Below, in pieces: positions 1 through 10,433 of a stretch of 64,000 nucleotides of DNA (positions are counted from its first letter, which is position 1; each line of letters begins with the position of its first letter). This DNA is from Vibrio sinaloensis (lineage in GTDB: Bacteria; Pseudomonadota; Gammaproteobacteria; Enterobacterales; Vibrionaceae): positions 434,001 through 498,000 of the forward strand of contig NZ_CP096200.1 in the NCBI RefSeq assembly GCF_023195835.1, read 5' to 3'. Made by a program: the position numbers and the translations under genes. The notes under the pieces were generated by a model that was not told the origin of the DNA, did no database searches, and saw nothing but the letters and a program-made list of their open reading frames with translations.

Positions 1-606
1 ATTGCCGAGCGCCTATTTCAAGTGTTACTGAGCCTAGGCGTGGGCAAACGCGCGATTCGCAAACAGCTACTCACGATCAGTCCAACCAATAGCCAGCAAA
101 TTGAAGCGCTCGCCGATTCGATGTCGAGCAAACGCCCCTTGCTGTATCAGGGTGTGGCGATGCTGTTATCGCACCACTCTTTTGCCAAGTCTCTTCGCGA
201 AGATGCCGCTGGAATGTGGCTACATGAGAAACGCCACCAGCTTAACTCTGGATTACGCTTACTGACTTTGATTGGTGTTATCAGTCCGCTGATTGGTCTA
301 CTCGGTACCGTGCTGGGACTGATTGACATGTTTAAAGGCGTCGCCGCATCTACTGGCAACATTACCCCGAATGATTTGGCGGATGGATTGGGCCTCGCCA
401 TGCGCACCACTGCCGCTGGCTTGATGATCGCTCTACCTGCGATTGCCGGCGCTCAACTACTGGGTTTATGGGCAGACCGAGTGATGGCCAAGCTCGAACA
501 TACGTTGAATTACGTCAACTTATGGTTAGAAGGGATCGGTTGGCAACCTGATTGCACCGACGTTGAGTCAACACCTGAGACTGCGCTTACTGAGGTCACT
601 CAATGA
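1..606 (+). CDS. exbB: TonB-system proton channel subunit ExbB (5' end outside window)
   Basis: Inner-membrane MotA/TolQ/ExbB-family protein that, with ExbD and TonB, uses the proton gradient to energise outer-membrane haem and siderophore receptors. The reading frame is open from base 1 and the gene starts upstream, so the first methionine at base 22 is internal. The visible part holds a long cytoplasmic segment, then the family's two C-terminal membrane helices with small-residue-rich sequence (SPLIGLLGTVLGLIDMF and MRTTAAGLMIALPAIAGAQ). The stop overlaps the exbD start by 4 bp. The order exbB-exbD-hutBCD is that of the Vibrio TonB1/haem-uptake operon, so this is probably ExbB1. The identification rests on helix pattern and context and is firm. 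Confidence 0.93.
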   Translation: MAERLFQVLLSLGVGKRAIRKQLLTISPTNSQQIEALADSMSSKRPLLYQGVAMLLSHHSFAKSLREDAAGMWLHEKRHQLNSGLRLLTLIGVISPLIGLLGTVLGLIDMFKGVAASTGNITPNDLADGLGLAMRTTAAGLMIALPAIAGAQLLGLWADRVMAKLEHTLNYVNLWLEGIGWQPDCTDVESTPETALTEVTQ

Positions 607-1016
607 TCAAAGCACCACAACCAACCACGAGTATGGGGTTAAGCCCTGATCTCACGCCTCTGCTCGACATCATCTTTATCGTGATGGTGTTTTTAATGCT
701 CACCGCAGCAGTAAAGTTGGAATCCTTGGATGTCGATCTGCCCGCGTCTGATTCACCCGCAGTGGCTGAGGTCGACCAAAAATCAATTACTGTCAATCTA
801 TTAGCCGAGGAGCCTTATTGGGCGATCAATGGTCAGCGTTATCTTGATTGGCAAAACTTTACCTTAGCGCTGTTAGATGAGCACAACACTAAGCAGACCC
901 CGATTGTTATCGGCGCCGATAAAACAGCAGAGGTGCAACACCTCGTCAAGCTGCTCGGGTTTTTGCAACAAAATGGCATCCAAGCAACTCAGTTGCTTAC
1001 TGAAGAAAATCAATAA
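603..1016 (+). CDS. exbD: TonB-system proton channel subunit ExbD
   Basis: ExbD/TolR-family protein of 137 residues, the usual size. A short cytoplasmic N-terminus is followed by one membrane helix (about residues 15-36) beginning LTPLLDIIFIVMVF, which carries the conserved proton-path aspartate. The remaining ~100 residues form the periplasmic domain. It partners ExbB and TonB. It overlaps exbB by 4 bp (ATGA), indicating translational coupling, and hutB follows after 12 bp. Confidence 0.93.
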   Translation: MIKAPQPTTSMGLSPDLTPLLDIIFIVMVFLMLTAAVKLESLDVDLPASDSPAVAEVDQKSITVNLLAEEPYWAINGQRYLDWQNFTLALLDEHNTKQTPIVIGADKTAEVQHLVKLLGFLQQNGIQATQLLTEENQ

Positions 1017-1028
1017 TCGAGTTCTCCT

Positions 1029-1877
1029 ATGTTAAATCGCACCTTTTTTCGCGCCGTTGGCGCCGTGTTTATTGCTCTTGCTAGCGCAACCAGCGCTGCC
1101 GATTCTAGAATCGTCAGTGCGGGCAGCGCGGTAACTGAGCTTGTATTTGCCTTAGAACAACAGCAACAGCTCGTCGCCGTTGATGTGACCAGTTCACTGC
1201 CCGCTGAAATGACACTGCCTAAAATCGGTTACCATCGCCAACTTTCCGCCGAGGGTATCTTGGCATTAGGGCCGAACCGGATTATTGGCTCTGATGAAAT
1301 GGGACCACAGACGACATTAAGTCAACTTCGCTCCGCTGGAGTGGCAGTGGATATCGTCAATAGTGAGCCGACAGCGCAAGGTTTGATCAAAAGAATTGAA
1401 CAGATTGCCCAATTAACCGGGGCTGAAACGCAAGGAGAAGCGCTGACCCAACAAGTAAGTCAACAAATTGCCCGTCTGCAAGCCAATCAATCCAACAACT
1501 CGCTTAGCGCTAAAAAAGTGCTGTTTCTGCTGCTGCACGAGGGCAGACCCGCCAATGTCGCCGGCGCACAGACAACACCGAATGCGATTGTAGAACTGGC
1601 TGGCGGTATCAACCCGGCCGCAGATACGATCACCTCTTACAAGCCACTTTCGACTGAAGCTCTGGTGCAAATGCAACCGGATATTATCTTGGTCAGTGGC
1701 CGCAGTTACGACAAACTGGGCGGCGCTGACGCCATTTTAGAGAAAATGCCGATGCTTGCTGCTACTCCTGCCGGAAAAAACAAGCGCTTGATCCAGATAG
1801 ATGGTCGTGCCCTTGTGGGTGGTCTGGGGCTTAAGAGCTTGGCTGAAGCTGAGCGTCTTAGCGCTCTGATTGACTAG
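1029..1877 (+). CDS. hutB: Haem ABC transporter, periplasmic haem-binding protein HutB
   Basis: Periplasmic binding protein of the TroA/BtuF-like class, 282 residues. A Sec signal peptide spans about residues 1-24 (ending near SATSAADS). The mature protein begins SRIVSAGSAVTELVFAL, a characteristic start for haem and B12 binding proteins. It accepts haem after TonB-dependent entry to the periplasm and delivers it to HutCD. It lies 12 bp after exbD, and its end overlaps the annotated hutC start by 8 bp. Specificity for haem rather than B12 is inferred from the linkage to exbBD and hutCD typical of Vibrio. Confidence 0.9.
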   Translation: MLNRTFFRAVGAVFIALASATSAADSRIVSAGSAVTELVFALEQQQQLVAVDVTSSLPAEMTLPKIGYHRQLSAEGILALGPNRIIGSDEMGPQTTLSQLRSAGVAVDIVNSEPTAQGLIKRIEQIAQLTGAETQGEALTQQVSQQIARLQANQSNNSLSAKKVLFLLLHEGRPANVAGAQTTPNAIVELAGGINPAADTITSYKPLSTEALVQMQPDIILVSGRSYDKLGGADAILEKMPMLAATPAGKNKRLIQIDGRALVGGLGLKSLAEAERLSALID

Positions 1878-2928
1878 TGAGCACCCCGATATGTTGTTAC
1901 GTCGTCCTCCGCTTCGCTATCTGCTGTTGTTTATTGCCGCAGCGCTTGCCCTAACTGCGCTCAGCTCGATTACTGTGGGCCCAATGGAAATCAGTTTCAC
2001 TCAAAGCTTACAAAGCTTGGTGTTTCGCTCTGAGCAGTTAGCGCCTCACATCAATTTGGTGATTCACGATATCCGCGTGCCACGCACTCTGCTGTGTATG
2101 TTGGTTGGCGCCATCTTAGCTCTGTGTGGCACGGTTATGCAGGGGCTGTTTCGCAACCCGCTGGCCGAGCCGGGGATTATTGGCGTGTCGGCCGGTGCCT
2201 CGCTTGGTGCTGCCCTTGCCATCGTTTTGTTTGCCTCTATCTCTGAGCGTTATCCACTATTTATGAACGTGGCGGCGCTGCCGCTGTTCGCGTTTATAGG
2301 CGGAGCCTTGACGACCATCTTGGTGTACAAACTTGGCACCAGTAAAATGGGCACCTCGGTAACCATCATGCTACTGGCTGGTGTCGCTATCAGTGCACTG
2401 TCGGGAGCCGGCATTGGTTACTTGAACTTTGTCGCCGATGACCAAATGCTACGAGACTTGTCACTGTGGTCAATGGGCTCTCTGGCCGGTGCCAACACTG
2501 CCAGTCTGCTGCTTTGCTCTGTCACATTGGCGACGCTGCTCGCCCTGTTTCTGCGCAAGGCCACCGCGCTCAATGCGCTGCTGCTCGGCGAAGCGGAAGC
2601 GCGTCATCTCGGGATTGAAGTTCAAGCGCTCAAGCGTCAATTGATCCTACTGACAGCGATCGGCGTAGGGGTGACCGTGAGTGTCGCTGGCATGATTGGT
2701 TTTATCGGTTTAGTGATCCCTCACCTAGGTCGAATGATATCCGGACCAAACCATCAATCACTGCTTCCTCTCTCGGCGCTACTTGGTGCCTTACTGCTGA
2801 CCAGTGCCGATATGTTCGCGCGCATCGCTGTTGCCCCTGCCGAGCTTCCGGTCGGGATTGTCACTGCGCTCATCGGCGCCCCTTTCTTTATCTATCTATT
2901 GTTTAAGCAACGAGGAAGAATACTCTAA
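1870..2928 (+). CDS. hutC: Haem ABC transporter permease HutC
   Basis: FecCD/BtuC-type permease with about 10 membrane helices. It carries the family motifs GTVMQGLFRNPLAEPGIIGVS near residue 95 and GFIGLVIPHLGRM near residue 277 (the cytoplasmic loop that docks the ATPase). Translation may start at the TTG at 1870, overlapping hutB, or at the ATG at 1891, which has a weak GAG upstream; the ATG gives a cleaner N-terminus (MLLRRPPLRY). The stop overlaps the hutD start at base 2928, so translation is probably coupled. Confidence 0.9.
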   Translation: MTSEHPDMLLRRPPLRYLLLFIAAALALTALSSITVGPMEISFTQSLQSLVFRSEQLAPHINLVIHDIRVPRTLLCMLVGAILALCGTVMQGLFRNPLAEPGIIGVSAGASLGAALAIVLFASISERYPLFMNVAALPLFAFIGGALTTILVYKLGTSKMGTSVTIMLLAGVAISALSGAGIGYLNFVADDQMLRDLSLWSMGSLAGANTASLLLCSVTLATLLALFLRKATALNALLLGEAEARHLGIEVQALKRQLILLTAIGVGVTVSVAGMIGFIGLVIPHLGRMISGPNHQSLLPLSALLGALLLTSADMFARIAVAPAELPVGIVTALIGAPFFIYLLFKQRGRIL

Positions 2929-3710
2929 TGAGCACGATTGCGTTATCGGGCCGTCACCTATCGCTCAAATTTGCCGATAGAGCCGTACTCGACGATATCA
3001 ACATTGATATTCATTGTGGGCAAGTGACCGCATTGCTCGGGCCAAATGGTGCGGGCAAAAGTACCCTACTCAAGCTGCTTAGCGGCGAGATCCCATCAGA
3101 CAATGACATTCGCTATTTCGGCCTTCCCAAACAGCAATGGCCATTGGCAAAACTCGCCAAGCACCTGGGCATGTTGCCTCAGCATAGCACGCTCAGCTTT
3201 CCTTTTTTGGCCCATGAAGTGGTTGAACTAGGCGCAATACCGCTAGACGAGCCAAGCAAGGTGGTGGCTTCACTGGCAAAAGAGAAGATGGAAATGACCG
3301 ACGTCTTACACCTCGCGAAGCGCCCATACCCCTCTCTTTCAGGTGGAGAGAAACAGCGCTTGCATCTGGCGCGTGTGCTGGTTCAACTTGCCTATTCAGG
3401 AGAGCAGACAATTTTAATGCTCGATGAACCCACTTCGGCGCTCGATCTCGCCCATCAGCAAAACACGCTACGAATTGCCCGCGAACTTGCGCGAAACACC
3501 AACGCCGCCGTGGTGGTTGTGCTACACGACTTAAACCTTGCTGCGCAGTTTGCCGACCGTATGGTCGTGCTACACAATGGCAAAATAGTCTGTGACGACA
3601 GGCCAGAAAACGCCTTGAGTGCTCAATTACTTAAACAAGTTTACCATTATGACGCGATCATCAGCCGCCACCCCACCTTAGGCTTTCCCTACATACATCC
3701 CGCCGCTTAA
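2928..3710 (+). CDS. hutD: Haem ABC transporter ATP-binding protein HutD
   Basis: ABC ATPase of 260 residues that powers HutC. Visible motifs are Walker A GPNGAGKST (about residues 38-46), Q-loop, signature LSGGEKQR (about 138-145), Walker [13 protein letters not shown] and the switch histidine in VVLHDLNLA. It is the last gene of exbB-exbD-hutBCD. A family-typical insert before the signature helix makes it slightly longer than minimal ABC ATPases. Confidence 0.93.
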   Translation: MSTIALSGRHLSLKFADRAVLDDINIDIHCGQVTALLGPNGAGKSTLLKLLSGEIPSDNDIRYFGLPKQQWPLAKLAKHLGMLPQHSTLSFPFLAHEVVELGAIPLDEPSKVVASLAKEKMEMTDVLHLAKRPYPSLSGGEKQRLHLARVLVQLAYSGEQTILMLDEPTSALDLAHQQNTLRIARELARNTNAAVVVVLHDLNLAAQFADRMVVLHNGKIVCDDRPENALSAQLLKQVYHYDAIISRHPTLGFPYIHPAA

Positions 3711-3769
3711 CGGAAAAGACGCAAAGCTAAACTATACTCAGGAGAAAGCGTCAAACTAAGGAGATGGAT

Positions 3770-4525
3770 ATGCGTCGCTTCATTCAAGCCATTGTTTTAG
3801 CGAATGCCTTGCTCTATATGCAGGTGGTCAACGGGCATGCCTTCGACGATATTCCTCACTTAACTGTCTGTGGCGATGCGATTGATTGGCGCCCCTACAC
3901 TTATCAAACCCAAAGCCAAGATGAAGTGGATGGGTTTGATAAGCGCATTCTCGATGCCGCGCTTGGTAAACATGGTGTTAGCTATGACTTCATCATCACC
4001 TCTTGGTCACGCTGTTTGAAAGGGACAAAAAATGGCACCTTCGATCTCTCGGTCAGTGCCTCTTATAGCGATGAGCGTGCGGACGATTACCTCTATACCG
4101 ACTGGTATTACACCATCACCCCCTACTATTTATTTTCAAGCCAACAATTTCCAAATGGTTTGAACATCAAAGATGTCAAAGATCTCGAATCCTATCGAGT
4201 ATGCGGCAACTTTAGCTACAACTACCAAGACTTCCAGCTTAGTGATATTGAACCGGTCGGCCACTCGATTCCAGAGCTGCTCAGATCGCTCAGTAGTGGT
4301 GAGTGCGATGTTTACTTAAGCTGGGGCGAAATCTTGTATGGCAACAAAACTCACCGAGAGCAACCTTATATCGACGAGGAGTTTGTCTTTCACCCCATTC
4401 CAAATATGGAACCGCATAAGTTCTATATGCTTATTTCCCGAGAGCTCGAAAGCGCGGACAGCCTCAAAGCGTTGCTTGATGAGCAATTTCAACAGCTGAG
4501 AGTAGAGGAAGCGCGCTCAGAGTAG
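3770..4525 (+). CDS. Periplasmic solute-binding protein family 3-like
   Basis: Exported protein of 251 residues resembling amino-acid-type (family 3) substrate-binding proteins. An N-terminal signal peptide ends near QVVNGHA. The text [16 protein letters not shown], the [11 protein letters not shown] segment and the [14 protein letters not shown] hinge region match that fold. I chose ATG 3770 because AAGGAG at 3758-3763 is 6 bp upstream; the ATG at 3764 is too close to it. No transporter membrane or ATPase gene is adjacent, so it may act as a sensor or orphan binding protein; the ligand is unknown. Its end overlaps the convergent ppsR by 9 bp. Confidence 0.7.
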   Translation: MRRFIQAIVLANALLYMQVVNGHAFDDIPHLTVCGDAIDWRPYTYQTQSQDEVDGFDKRILDAALGKHGVSYDFIITSWSRCLKGTKNGTFDLSVSASYSDERADDYLYTDWYYTITPYYLFSSQQFPNGLNIKDVKDLESYRVCGNFSYNYQDFQLSDIEPVGHSIPELLRSLSSGECDVYLSWGEILYGNKTHREQPYIDEEFVFHPIPNMEPHKFYMLISRELESADSLKALLDEQFQQLRVEEARSE

Positions 4526-5350
4526 TTGTCGCCTTAGACCGGTACGCTCTAGTACCCGCGTTGAGATTTCCTCTACGGATAAAGAAGAGGTATTGATATA
4601 AGGAATCGCTTCGCGGCGAAACAGCGCCTCAACGGTTTGTAGTTCATGCACGCACTGCTCATTGCTGGCGTAATCACTGCCCGCCAAGCGGTTTTCGCGA
4701 ATTTCGGTTAAACGCTCGGGGTTAATGGTTAACCCAAACAGCTTGTGACGATAAATCTCAAATTCTGGTAACAGCTTCATACGTGCCAAATCATCATCAA
4801 TAAACGGATAGTTAACCACTCGCAAACCAAACTGCATCGCCATGTAAAGGCTAGTTGGAGTTTTACCACTGCGCGATACGCCGAGTAAGATGATATCAGC
4901 CTGCTCAAGCCCTTTGAGCGTGATGCCATCATCGTGAGCCAAGGTGTACTCTATTGCCGCAATTCGATCGAAGTATTTGTCTGAGTCACGGCCAACACTG
5001 CGTGAGCGCTGCAATTTCGGCTTGGGCTGCATTTGAATGTCATCCTGCACCCGCTGGACGATGCTTTCGAGCACATCGTAACCGTAGCAGTTGGCGGCGA
5101 GTAGTTTTTCTCGCAGCTCAGGCAATACCAACGAGAAGAACACTAACGGTTTGACACCATTTTTCTGGTATGAAGTGTCGATCTCTTTGACCAAATCAGC
5201 CAATTTGTCTTCACTTTCAACAAAGGGAAAGGTTTTCTCGTTGGCTTGAAATGGAAATTGACCCAGAACAACATGGCCCAATGTCTCACATGTTATGGCG
5301 GTTCCGTCAGAAACATAGAACACATCACGACTTTGACTTTCAATTTGCAT
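4517..5350 (-). CDS. ppsR: PEP synthase regulatory protein (kinase/pyrophosphorylase, DUF299)
   Basis: Bifunctional ADP-dependent kinase and phosphate-dependent pyrophosphorylase that inactivates and reactivates phosphoenolpyruvate synthase by threonine phosphorylation. The 277-residue length is normal. It opens with the DUF299 start ([18 protein letters not shown]) and has the P-loop [15 protein letters not shown] about residue 157. It is divergent from its target gene ppsA across about 170 bp, the standard arrangement. Confidence 0.93.
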   Translation of the reverse strand: MQIESQSRDVFYVSDGTAITCETLGHVVLGQFPFQANEKTFPFVESEDKLADLVKEIDTSYQKNGVKPLVFFSLVLPELREKLLAANCYGYDVLESIVQRVQDDIQMQPKPKLQRSRSVGRDSDKYFDRIAAIEYTLAHDDGITLKGLEQADIILLGVSRSGKTPTSLYMAMQFGLRVVNYPFIDDDLARMKLLPEFEIYRHKLFGLTINPERLTEIRENRLAGSDYASNEQCVHELQTVEALFRREAIPYINTSSLSVEEISTRVLERTGLRRQLL

Positions 5351-5523
5351 TTTATTTTAAACTTTCAAATTCTTTTGAGTAGGATACTAGCCATAATATC
5401 GATAATAAAACCTGGCTGGCTGTTACGTCCCCCACAGCTTTAACAATTCCTAGTGAATTTTTTTGAGCTTATACGTAATCGTTTGCCTTAAATCCCTACG
5501 CTGCAATGTTTCTGGAGAAAGAC

Positions 5524-7893
5524 ATGCAAAAAAACACCCTCTGGTTCGATGGTCTATCGATGGAAGATGTCGACAAAGTCGGCGGTAAAAATGCTTCACT
5601 TGGCGAAATGGTTTCTAACCTAGCCAACGCTGGCGTTTCAGTACCGAACGGTTTTGCGACCACTTCTTATGCGTTTAACCAATTTCTTGATTACGAAGGA
5701 CTGGATGACCGTATTCATCAATTGTTAGATGAACTAGACGTTGACGATGTAGACGCTCTGCGCAAGACAGGTGCTACTATCCGTCAATGGGTACTAGAAG
5801 CCCCCTTCCCTGCTGATCTCGAGCAAGAGATTCGCGACAATTACCACACACTCATCGAAGGCAACGACGAGTTATCCGTTGCGGTGCGCTCGTCTGCGAC
5901 CGCCGAAGATTTGCCCGACGCCTCATTTGCCGGTCAACAAGAGACCTTCCTCAATGTCAAAGGCATAGAGGCAGTGCTTGAAGCGACCAAGCATGTCTAC
6001 GCTTCTCTATTTAACGACCGCGCGATCTCATATCGTGTTCACCAAGGATTCGATCATCGTGGTATCTCGCTGTCGGCAGGCATCCAACGCATGGTGCGCT
6101 CAGACAAAGCATCTTCTGGCGTCATGTTTACTTTGGACACGGAATCAGGCTTTGATCAGGTGGTGTTCATCACCTCATCTTGGGGCCTGGGTGAAATGGT
6201 GGTTCAAGGCGCGGTTAACCCTGATGAGTTCTATGTACACAAGCCGTTACTCGAGGCAGGTCACCAGCCAATCGTCAAAAAAACCTTCGGCTCTAAACTG
6301 GTCAAGATGATCTACTCAGCCAACCAAGAAATTGGCAAGCAAGTAGACATCATCGATACCAATGAGCAAGAGCGTCAGAGCTTCTCGCTAAACGATGACG
6401 AGATTAAAGAGCTGGCGAAACAAGCGATGATCATTGAGCAGCACTATCAGCGTCCGATGGATATTGAGTGGGCCAAAGATGGTATTGATGGCAAGCTGTA
6501 TATAGTGCAAGCCCGACCAGAAACCGTTTGTTCACAAAGCGAGCAGAACGTCATTGAGCGCTATGAGCTAAACAACAAAGCTGAAGTATTGATTGAAGGC
6601 CGAGCTATTGGTCAGCGCATCGGCGCCGGAACAGTGCGCTTGGTTGATTCACTCGATCAAATGTCGCTGGTTCAAGACGGCGACGTACTGGTGACCGACA
6701 TGACAGACCCAGACTGGGAGCCGGTCATGAAAAAAGCCTCTGCGATTGTGACTAACCGAGGTGGGCGCACTTGTCATGCAGCAATCATTGCGCGTGAACT
6801 GGGCATTCCAGCTATCGTCGGTTGTGGTCAGGCGACCACGCAATTGACCGATGGTATGACAGTGACTGTCTCTTGTGCCGAAGGTGAAACGGGTTATGTT
6901 TACCAAGGTGAGTTAGATTTCGAAATTAAGCGTTCAGCGGTAGACGAGCTGCCACTGCTGCCAACCAAAGTGATGATGAATGTCGGTAACCCAGACCGCG
7001 CCTTCGACTTTGCGCAAATCCCGAACGAGGGGGTTGGCCTAGCTCGACTCGAATTCATTATCAACAAGATGATCGGCATTCATCCCAAAGCCCTGCTCAA
7101 TTTTGACCAACAGAGCGACGAACTGAAAGCTGAAATCAGTCAGCGTATTCGTGGCTACCAAGACCCTATCGACTTCTATGTCAGCAAACTGACTGAAGGC
7201 ATTGCGACCATCGCCGCCGCATTCTGGCCAAAGCGTGTCATTGTGCGTATGTCGGATTTCAAGTCGAACGAGTACAGCAATCTAGTCGGTGGTCAAGACT
7301 ACGAGCCGCATGAAGAGAACCCGATGCTTGGCTTCCGCGGTGCCTCGCGTTACATCTCTCCGGTATTTGAGGACTGTTTTGAACTCGAAACTCAAGCGAT
7401 CAAACGTGTTCGCAATGAAATGGGCCTGAAAAATGTCGAAATCATGATCCCGTTTGTCCGCACGCCGAGCGAAGCGGCATCAGTGATTGATCTATTGGCT
7501 AAGTTCGATCTTCGCCGCGGCGATCAAGGACTGAAAGTGATTATGATGTGCGAGCTACCATCGAATGCCGTGCTAGCCGATGAGTTCCTCAAGTACTTTG
7601 ATGGTTTTTCTATTGGCTCCAACGATATGACCCAATTGACACTGGGCCTAGACCGAGACTCAGGAGATGTCGCGCACCTGTTTGATGAGCGCAATCCAGC
7701 GGTTAAAGCCATGCTTAAAATGGCGATTGATGCGGCGACTAAAGCTGGCAAATATGTCGGCATTTGTGGCCAAGGCCCTTCTGACCATGAAGATCTTGCT
7801 GAATGGTTGATGGAACAAGGCATCAGTTCGGTATCGCTCAACCCTGATACCGTCATCGATACCTGGTTGCAGTTGGGTAACGTCAGTAAGTAA
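5524..7893 (+). CDS. ppsA: Phosphoenolpyruvate synthase (pyruvate, water dikinase)
   Basis: Converts pyruvate + ATP + water to PEP + AMP + Pi in gluconeogenesis. Length is 789 residues from the ATG at 5524, preferred over 5506 because GGAG (5514-5517) is placed 6 bp before it. Domains run in order: N-terminal ATP-grasp (opens [20 protein letters not shown]), phosphohistidine swivel domain with [21 protein letters not shown] carrying the catalytic His, and C-terminal PEP-binding TIM barrel with [10 protein letters not shown] carrying the catalytic Cys. The threonine next to the swivel histidine is the expected PpsR target. A strong terminator follows. Confidence 0.96.
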   Translation: MQKNTLWFDGLSMEDVDKVGGKNASLGEMVSNLANAGVSVPNGFATTSYAFNQFLDYEGLDDRIHQLLDELDVDDVDALRKTGATIRQWVLEAPFPADLEQEIRDNYHTLIEGNDELSVAVRSSATAEDLPDASFAGQQETFLNVKGIEAVLEATKHVYASLFNDRAISYRVHQGFDHRGISLSAGIQRMVRSDKASSGVMFTLDTESGFDQVVFITSSWGLGEMVVQGAVNPDEFYVHKPLLEAGHQPIVKKTFGSKLVKMIYSANQEIGKQVDIIDTNEQERQSFSLNDDEIKELAKQAMIIEQHYQRPMDIEWAKDGIDGKLYIVQARPETVCSQSEQNVIERYELNNKAEVLIEGRAIGQRIGAGTVRLVDSLDQMSLVQDGDVLVTDMTDPDWEPVMKKASAIVTNRGGRTCHAAIIARELGIPAIVGCGQATTQLTDGMTVTVSCAEGETGYVYQGELDFEIKRSAVDELPLLPTKVMMNVGNPDRAFDFAQIPNEGVGLARLEFIINKMIGIHPKALLNFDQQSDELKAEISQRIRGYQDPIDFYVSKLTEGIATIAAAFWPKRVIVRMSDFKSNEYSNLVGGQDYEPHEENPMLGFRGASRYISPVFEDCFELETQAIKRVRNEMGLKNVEIMIPFVRTPSEAASVIDLLAKFDLRRGDQGLKVIMMCELPSNAVLADEFLKYFDGFSIGSNDMTQLTLGLDRDSGDVAHLFDERNPAVKAMLKMAIDAATKAGKYVGICGQGPSDHEDLAEWLMEQGISSVSLNPDTVIDTWLQLGNVSK

Positions 7894-7904
7894 CATCTAC
7901 GATG

Positions 7905-7934
7905 AAAAAAGGCTTCCGATTGGAAGCCTTTTTT
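7905..7934. terminator. Bidirectional terminator between ppsA and the M23 endopeptidase gene
   Basis: AAAAAAGGCTTCC - GATT - GGAAGCCTTTTTT forms an 8-bp or longer GC-rich stem flanked by A and T runs on either side. It can therefore stop both ppsA and the converging gene at 7938. Confidence 0.9.
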
Positions 7935-7937
7935 ACA

Positions 7938-9242
7938 TTAACTCGTAGTTTGCGGTTTCGTCTGCTGCGCCAGCTCAATTTCACGCTGCTGCAACATCTT
8001 GTCCATCTCATCACGCTTAGCCTTGAATGCGGCCATCTGCTGCTTGGGTACCGAGTTTGCCATCGGGATATTCGCCTTCATCGCATTGACTGGACGACCA
8101 CGATCGATCAGCTCATAGTGAATATGCGGCCCTGTCACTCGCCCTGTCGCACCAGAAAGGCCAATACGTTGTCCACGCGACACCTTCTGTCCTTTGCGGA
8201 CTAGGATTTTGCTCAAGTGCAGATAACGGGTTTTGTAACGGCTTCCGTGCTGGATCACCACGTAGTTGCCGGCGTATGGGTGTTTACGTGTCATCACCAC
8301 TACCCCATCACCTGTTGACACTATCGGCGTTCCAGTTGGCGTCGCCCAGTCGGTGCCATTGTGTGGCGCAACTCGCCCAGTCACCGGATGTTTTCGGTTA
8401 GGGTTGAAGTTTGAGCTTAAGCGATAGCCGCCATTAACAGGTCTGCGTTGAAACGCGCGCTGCAAACTGTCACCCTTGGCGTCATAGTACTGGCCATCGC
8501 TATGCAAGTACGCCGATAACACTCGACCGCGATTGTAAATCTTAACCGCTTGAATCTCGCGATTGCCGGTTAACTGCTCACCGACAAACTGTCTAGACTG
8601 AACCACTTCAAAACGGTCACCTGCACGTAAATCACGGGCGAAGTTGATTTTATCTTTAAGCAAGCTCACCACCTGCTCTATTTCACTTTTGCCCAGTCCA
8701 AGTGTGTTTACAGATTGGGAAAAACTTCCGTTGATCTCGCCGACCATCGCAAAGGATTTCCACTCACCCGGTATGGTGACATCACTAAATTCATAGCTAC
8801 CGTCATCCATTCGCGTATAAACCGCGCGCTCGACCAAACTAAACTCAAGCTCCATTTTCCCCAGCGCTTGTGTCTCCTCATCTCGCCAAAAACGTAAGAC
8901 GTTGCCCGGTTTCAAGGTGTCTAACGCCAGAAAGTTGAGGTCCGTTTCCATGATTTTCATCAGCTCGCTGTAGCCAAAGCCTAGCTGCTGAAAAATGCTG
9001 CTGAGGTTGTCGCCTTTTTGAATGGTGTACTCATAGTTGGGCACATCTGCGATGACATCACTCTCTTGAAGGATGTCATTCACCAGGCTCGATTCAGGAA
9101 GAGAGAGATCAATGGTGCGTTGATAATGGCCGTTTTCCGGAGAAGAGAGGGAAATCGCAGCAAGGATAGGCAAGCTAAGTACCATCATCTTCTTTGGCCG
9201 CGATAGCCCTTGGAAGCGAGACTTCAAACTTCTAGACTGCAC
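7938..9242 (-). CDS. Murein DD-endopeptidase, M23 family with LysM-like domain (MepM/YebA type)
   Basis: Envelope metallopeptidase of 434 residues likely to cut D-Ala-mDAP cross-links during cell-wall growth. It has an N-terminal hydrophobic anchor (MMVLSLPILAAISL), an OapA/LysM-like region (YTIQKGDNLSSIFQQLGFG), an intermediate domain and a C-terminal LytM/M23 domain. Zinc ligands are visible in PHNGTDWA (HxxxD) and GPHIHYEL (HxH). The organisation matches MepM/ShyA-type enzymes of Vibrio; the exact paralogue cannot be decided here. Confidence 0.88.
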   Translation of the reverse strand: MQSRSLKSRFQGLSRPKKMMVLSLPILAAISLSSPENGHYQRTIDLSLPESSLVNDILQESDVIADVPNYEYTIQKGDNLSSIFQQLGFGYSELMKIMETDLNFLALDTLKPGNVLRFWRDEETQALGKMELEFSLVERAVYTRMDDGSYEFSDVTIPGEWKSFAMVGEINGSFSQSVNTLGLGKSEIEQVVSLLKDKINFARDLRAGDRFEVVQSRQFVGEQLTGNREIQAVKIYNRGRVLSAYLHSDGQYYDAKGDSLQRAFQRRPVNGGYRLSSNFNPNRKHPVTGRVAPHNGTDWATPTGTPIVSTGDGVVVMTRKHPYAGNYVVIQHGSRYKTRYLHLSKILVRKGQKVSRGQRIGLSGATGRVTGPHIHYELIDRGRPVNAMKANIPMANSVPKQQMAAFKAKRDEMDKMLQQREIELAQQTKPQTTS

Positions 9243-9326
9243 AATTTGACCTAATCATTGAAATTACCAAAGGCCTAAGAGTACGAATTTCTATCTGCGT
9301 TGTCATCTGACATGAGTCAAATTCAA

Positions 9327-9350
9327 ATAAAAAAAGGCGCAAAATGCGCC
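9327..9350 (-). terminator. Terminator after the CBM48-like gene
   Basis: Read on the minus strand: GGCGCA-TTT-TGCGCC followed by a run of seven T. It lies 43 bp past the end of the gene at 9393. Confidence 0.82.
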
Positions 9351-9392
9351 TCTATTGACAGAATTTAACCTAAAAGGTCAAAACCATAACAA

Positions 9393-9692
9393 TTACTGAT
9401 AAGTCGACACTAACGCGTTGTCTTCACCAAAACCGTTTGGTCGGTACTGGTCTGCCTGCGGGTCATTGACCCACTTTTCATCATCAACTAAGTAGCGAAA
9501 CTCGAAATGCTGATCTTTGGGTAAGCGGGTTTTAAACTTGTAGCTCTTTGATTTAGCGACTCGCTTCATTTCGGCAGGTTGCCAATCGAGAAAGTCTGCC
9601 ACTATCGACACGGATTGGTTCACCTGCGCGGCATCGAGTTCAAAGGTCACTTCGACCTCATCTTTGGTTTTGAAAAAACGTTTATTGATCAT
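9393..9692 (-). CDS. Small isoamylase N-terminal / CBM48-fold protein
   Basis: Protein of 99 residues consisting of a single early-set immunoglobulin-like domain of the type that binds glycogen or starch (AMPK-beta/CBM48 class). The pattern VEVTFELDA ... VSIVADFLDW ... FEFRYLVDDEKWVNDPQAD is typical. Start at 9692 is preferred to 9713 because GGAG is correctly spaced before ATGATCAAT. There is no catalytic domain and no signal peptide, so it is cytoplasmic. It probably binds glycogen or a partner protein; function unproven. Confidence 0.72.
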   Translation of the reverse strand: MINKRFFKTKDEVEVTFELDAAQVNQSVSIVADFLDWQPAEMKRVAKSKSYKFKTRLPKDQHFEFRYLVDDEKWVNDPQADQYRPNGFGEDNALVSTYQ

Positions 9693-9794
9693 ATTTAACT
9701 CCATTAACGACAATTAAGGTCCATCTCATAACTTGTTAGGTTAAATAATAAGCAATACATCACACATACTCAATACCGGAGGCTAGCCGCATAA

Positions 9795-10433
9795 CTATTG
9801 CTTTGCCAAACTATCTTGTTCGGTCAATTTGAACAGTATAGTGGTTATTTGGCTCGGTTCCTCTGCCATAGATTGATGAGCATCACGTTCTTGAATTGTG
9901 ACCGTGACTAAATTTCCTTTTTGCTCAATATCTTTGAGCACAATTCGATCACCAATAAACTCAGCTTCGGTGCTGACCATACGTTGGCGGAAACTGTCGT
10001 ACTGACTCAGCGCTAAGTAGGTAAAGCGTCCAGAGCCTTGATTACTCACCACGATGGGATGCAGGTAACGCGTCTCATCAATTTGGCGCAGATACTGAGT
10101 GTCTACTACAATATCGCCTCGCTCCGCCCCTTCTTCATAGCTGCCACGGTAAACGCCTGGCGCCACTTGGTCGCTGATAAAACTGAACGCCTGGCTCTCT
10201 GGCACTTGGATTGTCCATGGGTTCGCCGTCGCCCGTTCAAACACCTCGCCCATAATTGCATCATTTCGTGGTGCTTGATTGGGAAACTTAGCTAAAATTT
10301 CTTCATCGGATAAGCTAAATCGATATAAACCCGCCGCGGTCACAATCACGAGCAGGACAATAGGTATCAATAATATCAACGGGATGGGTAACCAGCGTTT
10401 TTTCATTTGAGGTGAGGTTTCTTCAGTAATCAT
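9795..10433 (-). CDS. Hypothetical membrane-anchored protein
   Basis: Unrecognised 212-residue protein. One N-terminal membrane helix (about residues 16-37, IPLILLIPIVLLVIVTAAGL) is followed by a soluble domain, probably periplasmic, rich in beta-like segments (GVYRGSYEEGAERGDIVVD, RYLHPIVVSNQGSGRF). Translation may start at 10433 or at an in-frame ATG nine codons on (MKKRWLPIP); neither has a strong ribosome-binding site. It appears monocistronic. Confidence 0.6.
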   Translation of the reverse strand: MITEETSPQMKKRWLPIPLILLIPIVLLVIVTAAGLYRFSLSDEEILAKFPNQAPRNDAIMGEVFERATANPWTIQVPESQAFSFISDQVAPGVYRGSYEEGAERGDIVVDTQYLRQIDETRYLHPIVVSNQGSGRFTYLALSQYDSFRQRMVSTEAEFIGDRIVLKDIEQKGNLVTVTIQERDAHQSMAEEPSQITTILFKLTEQDSLAKQ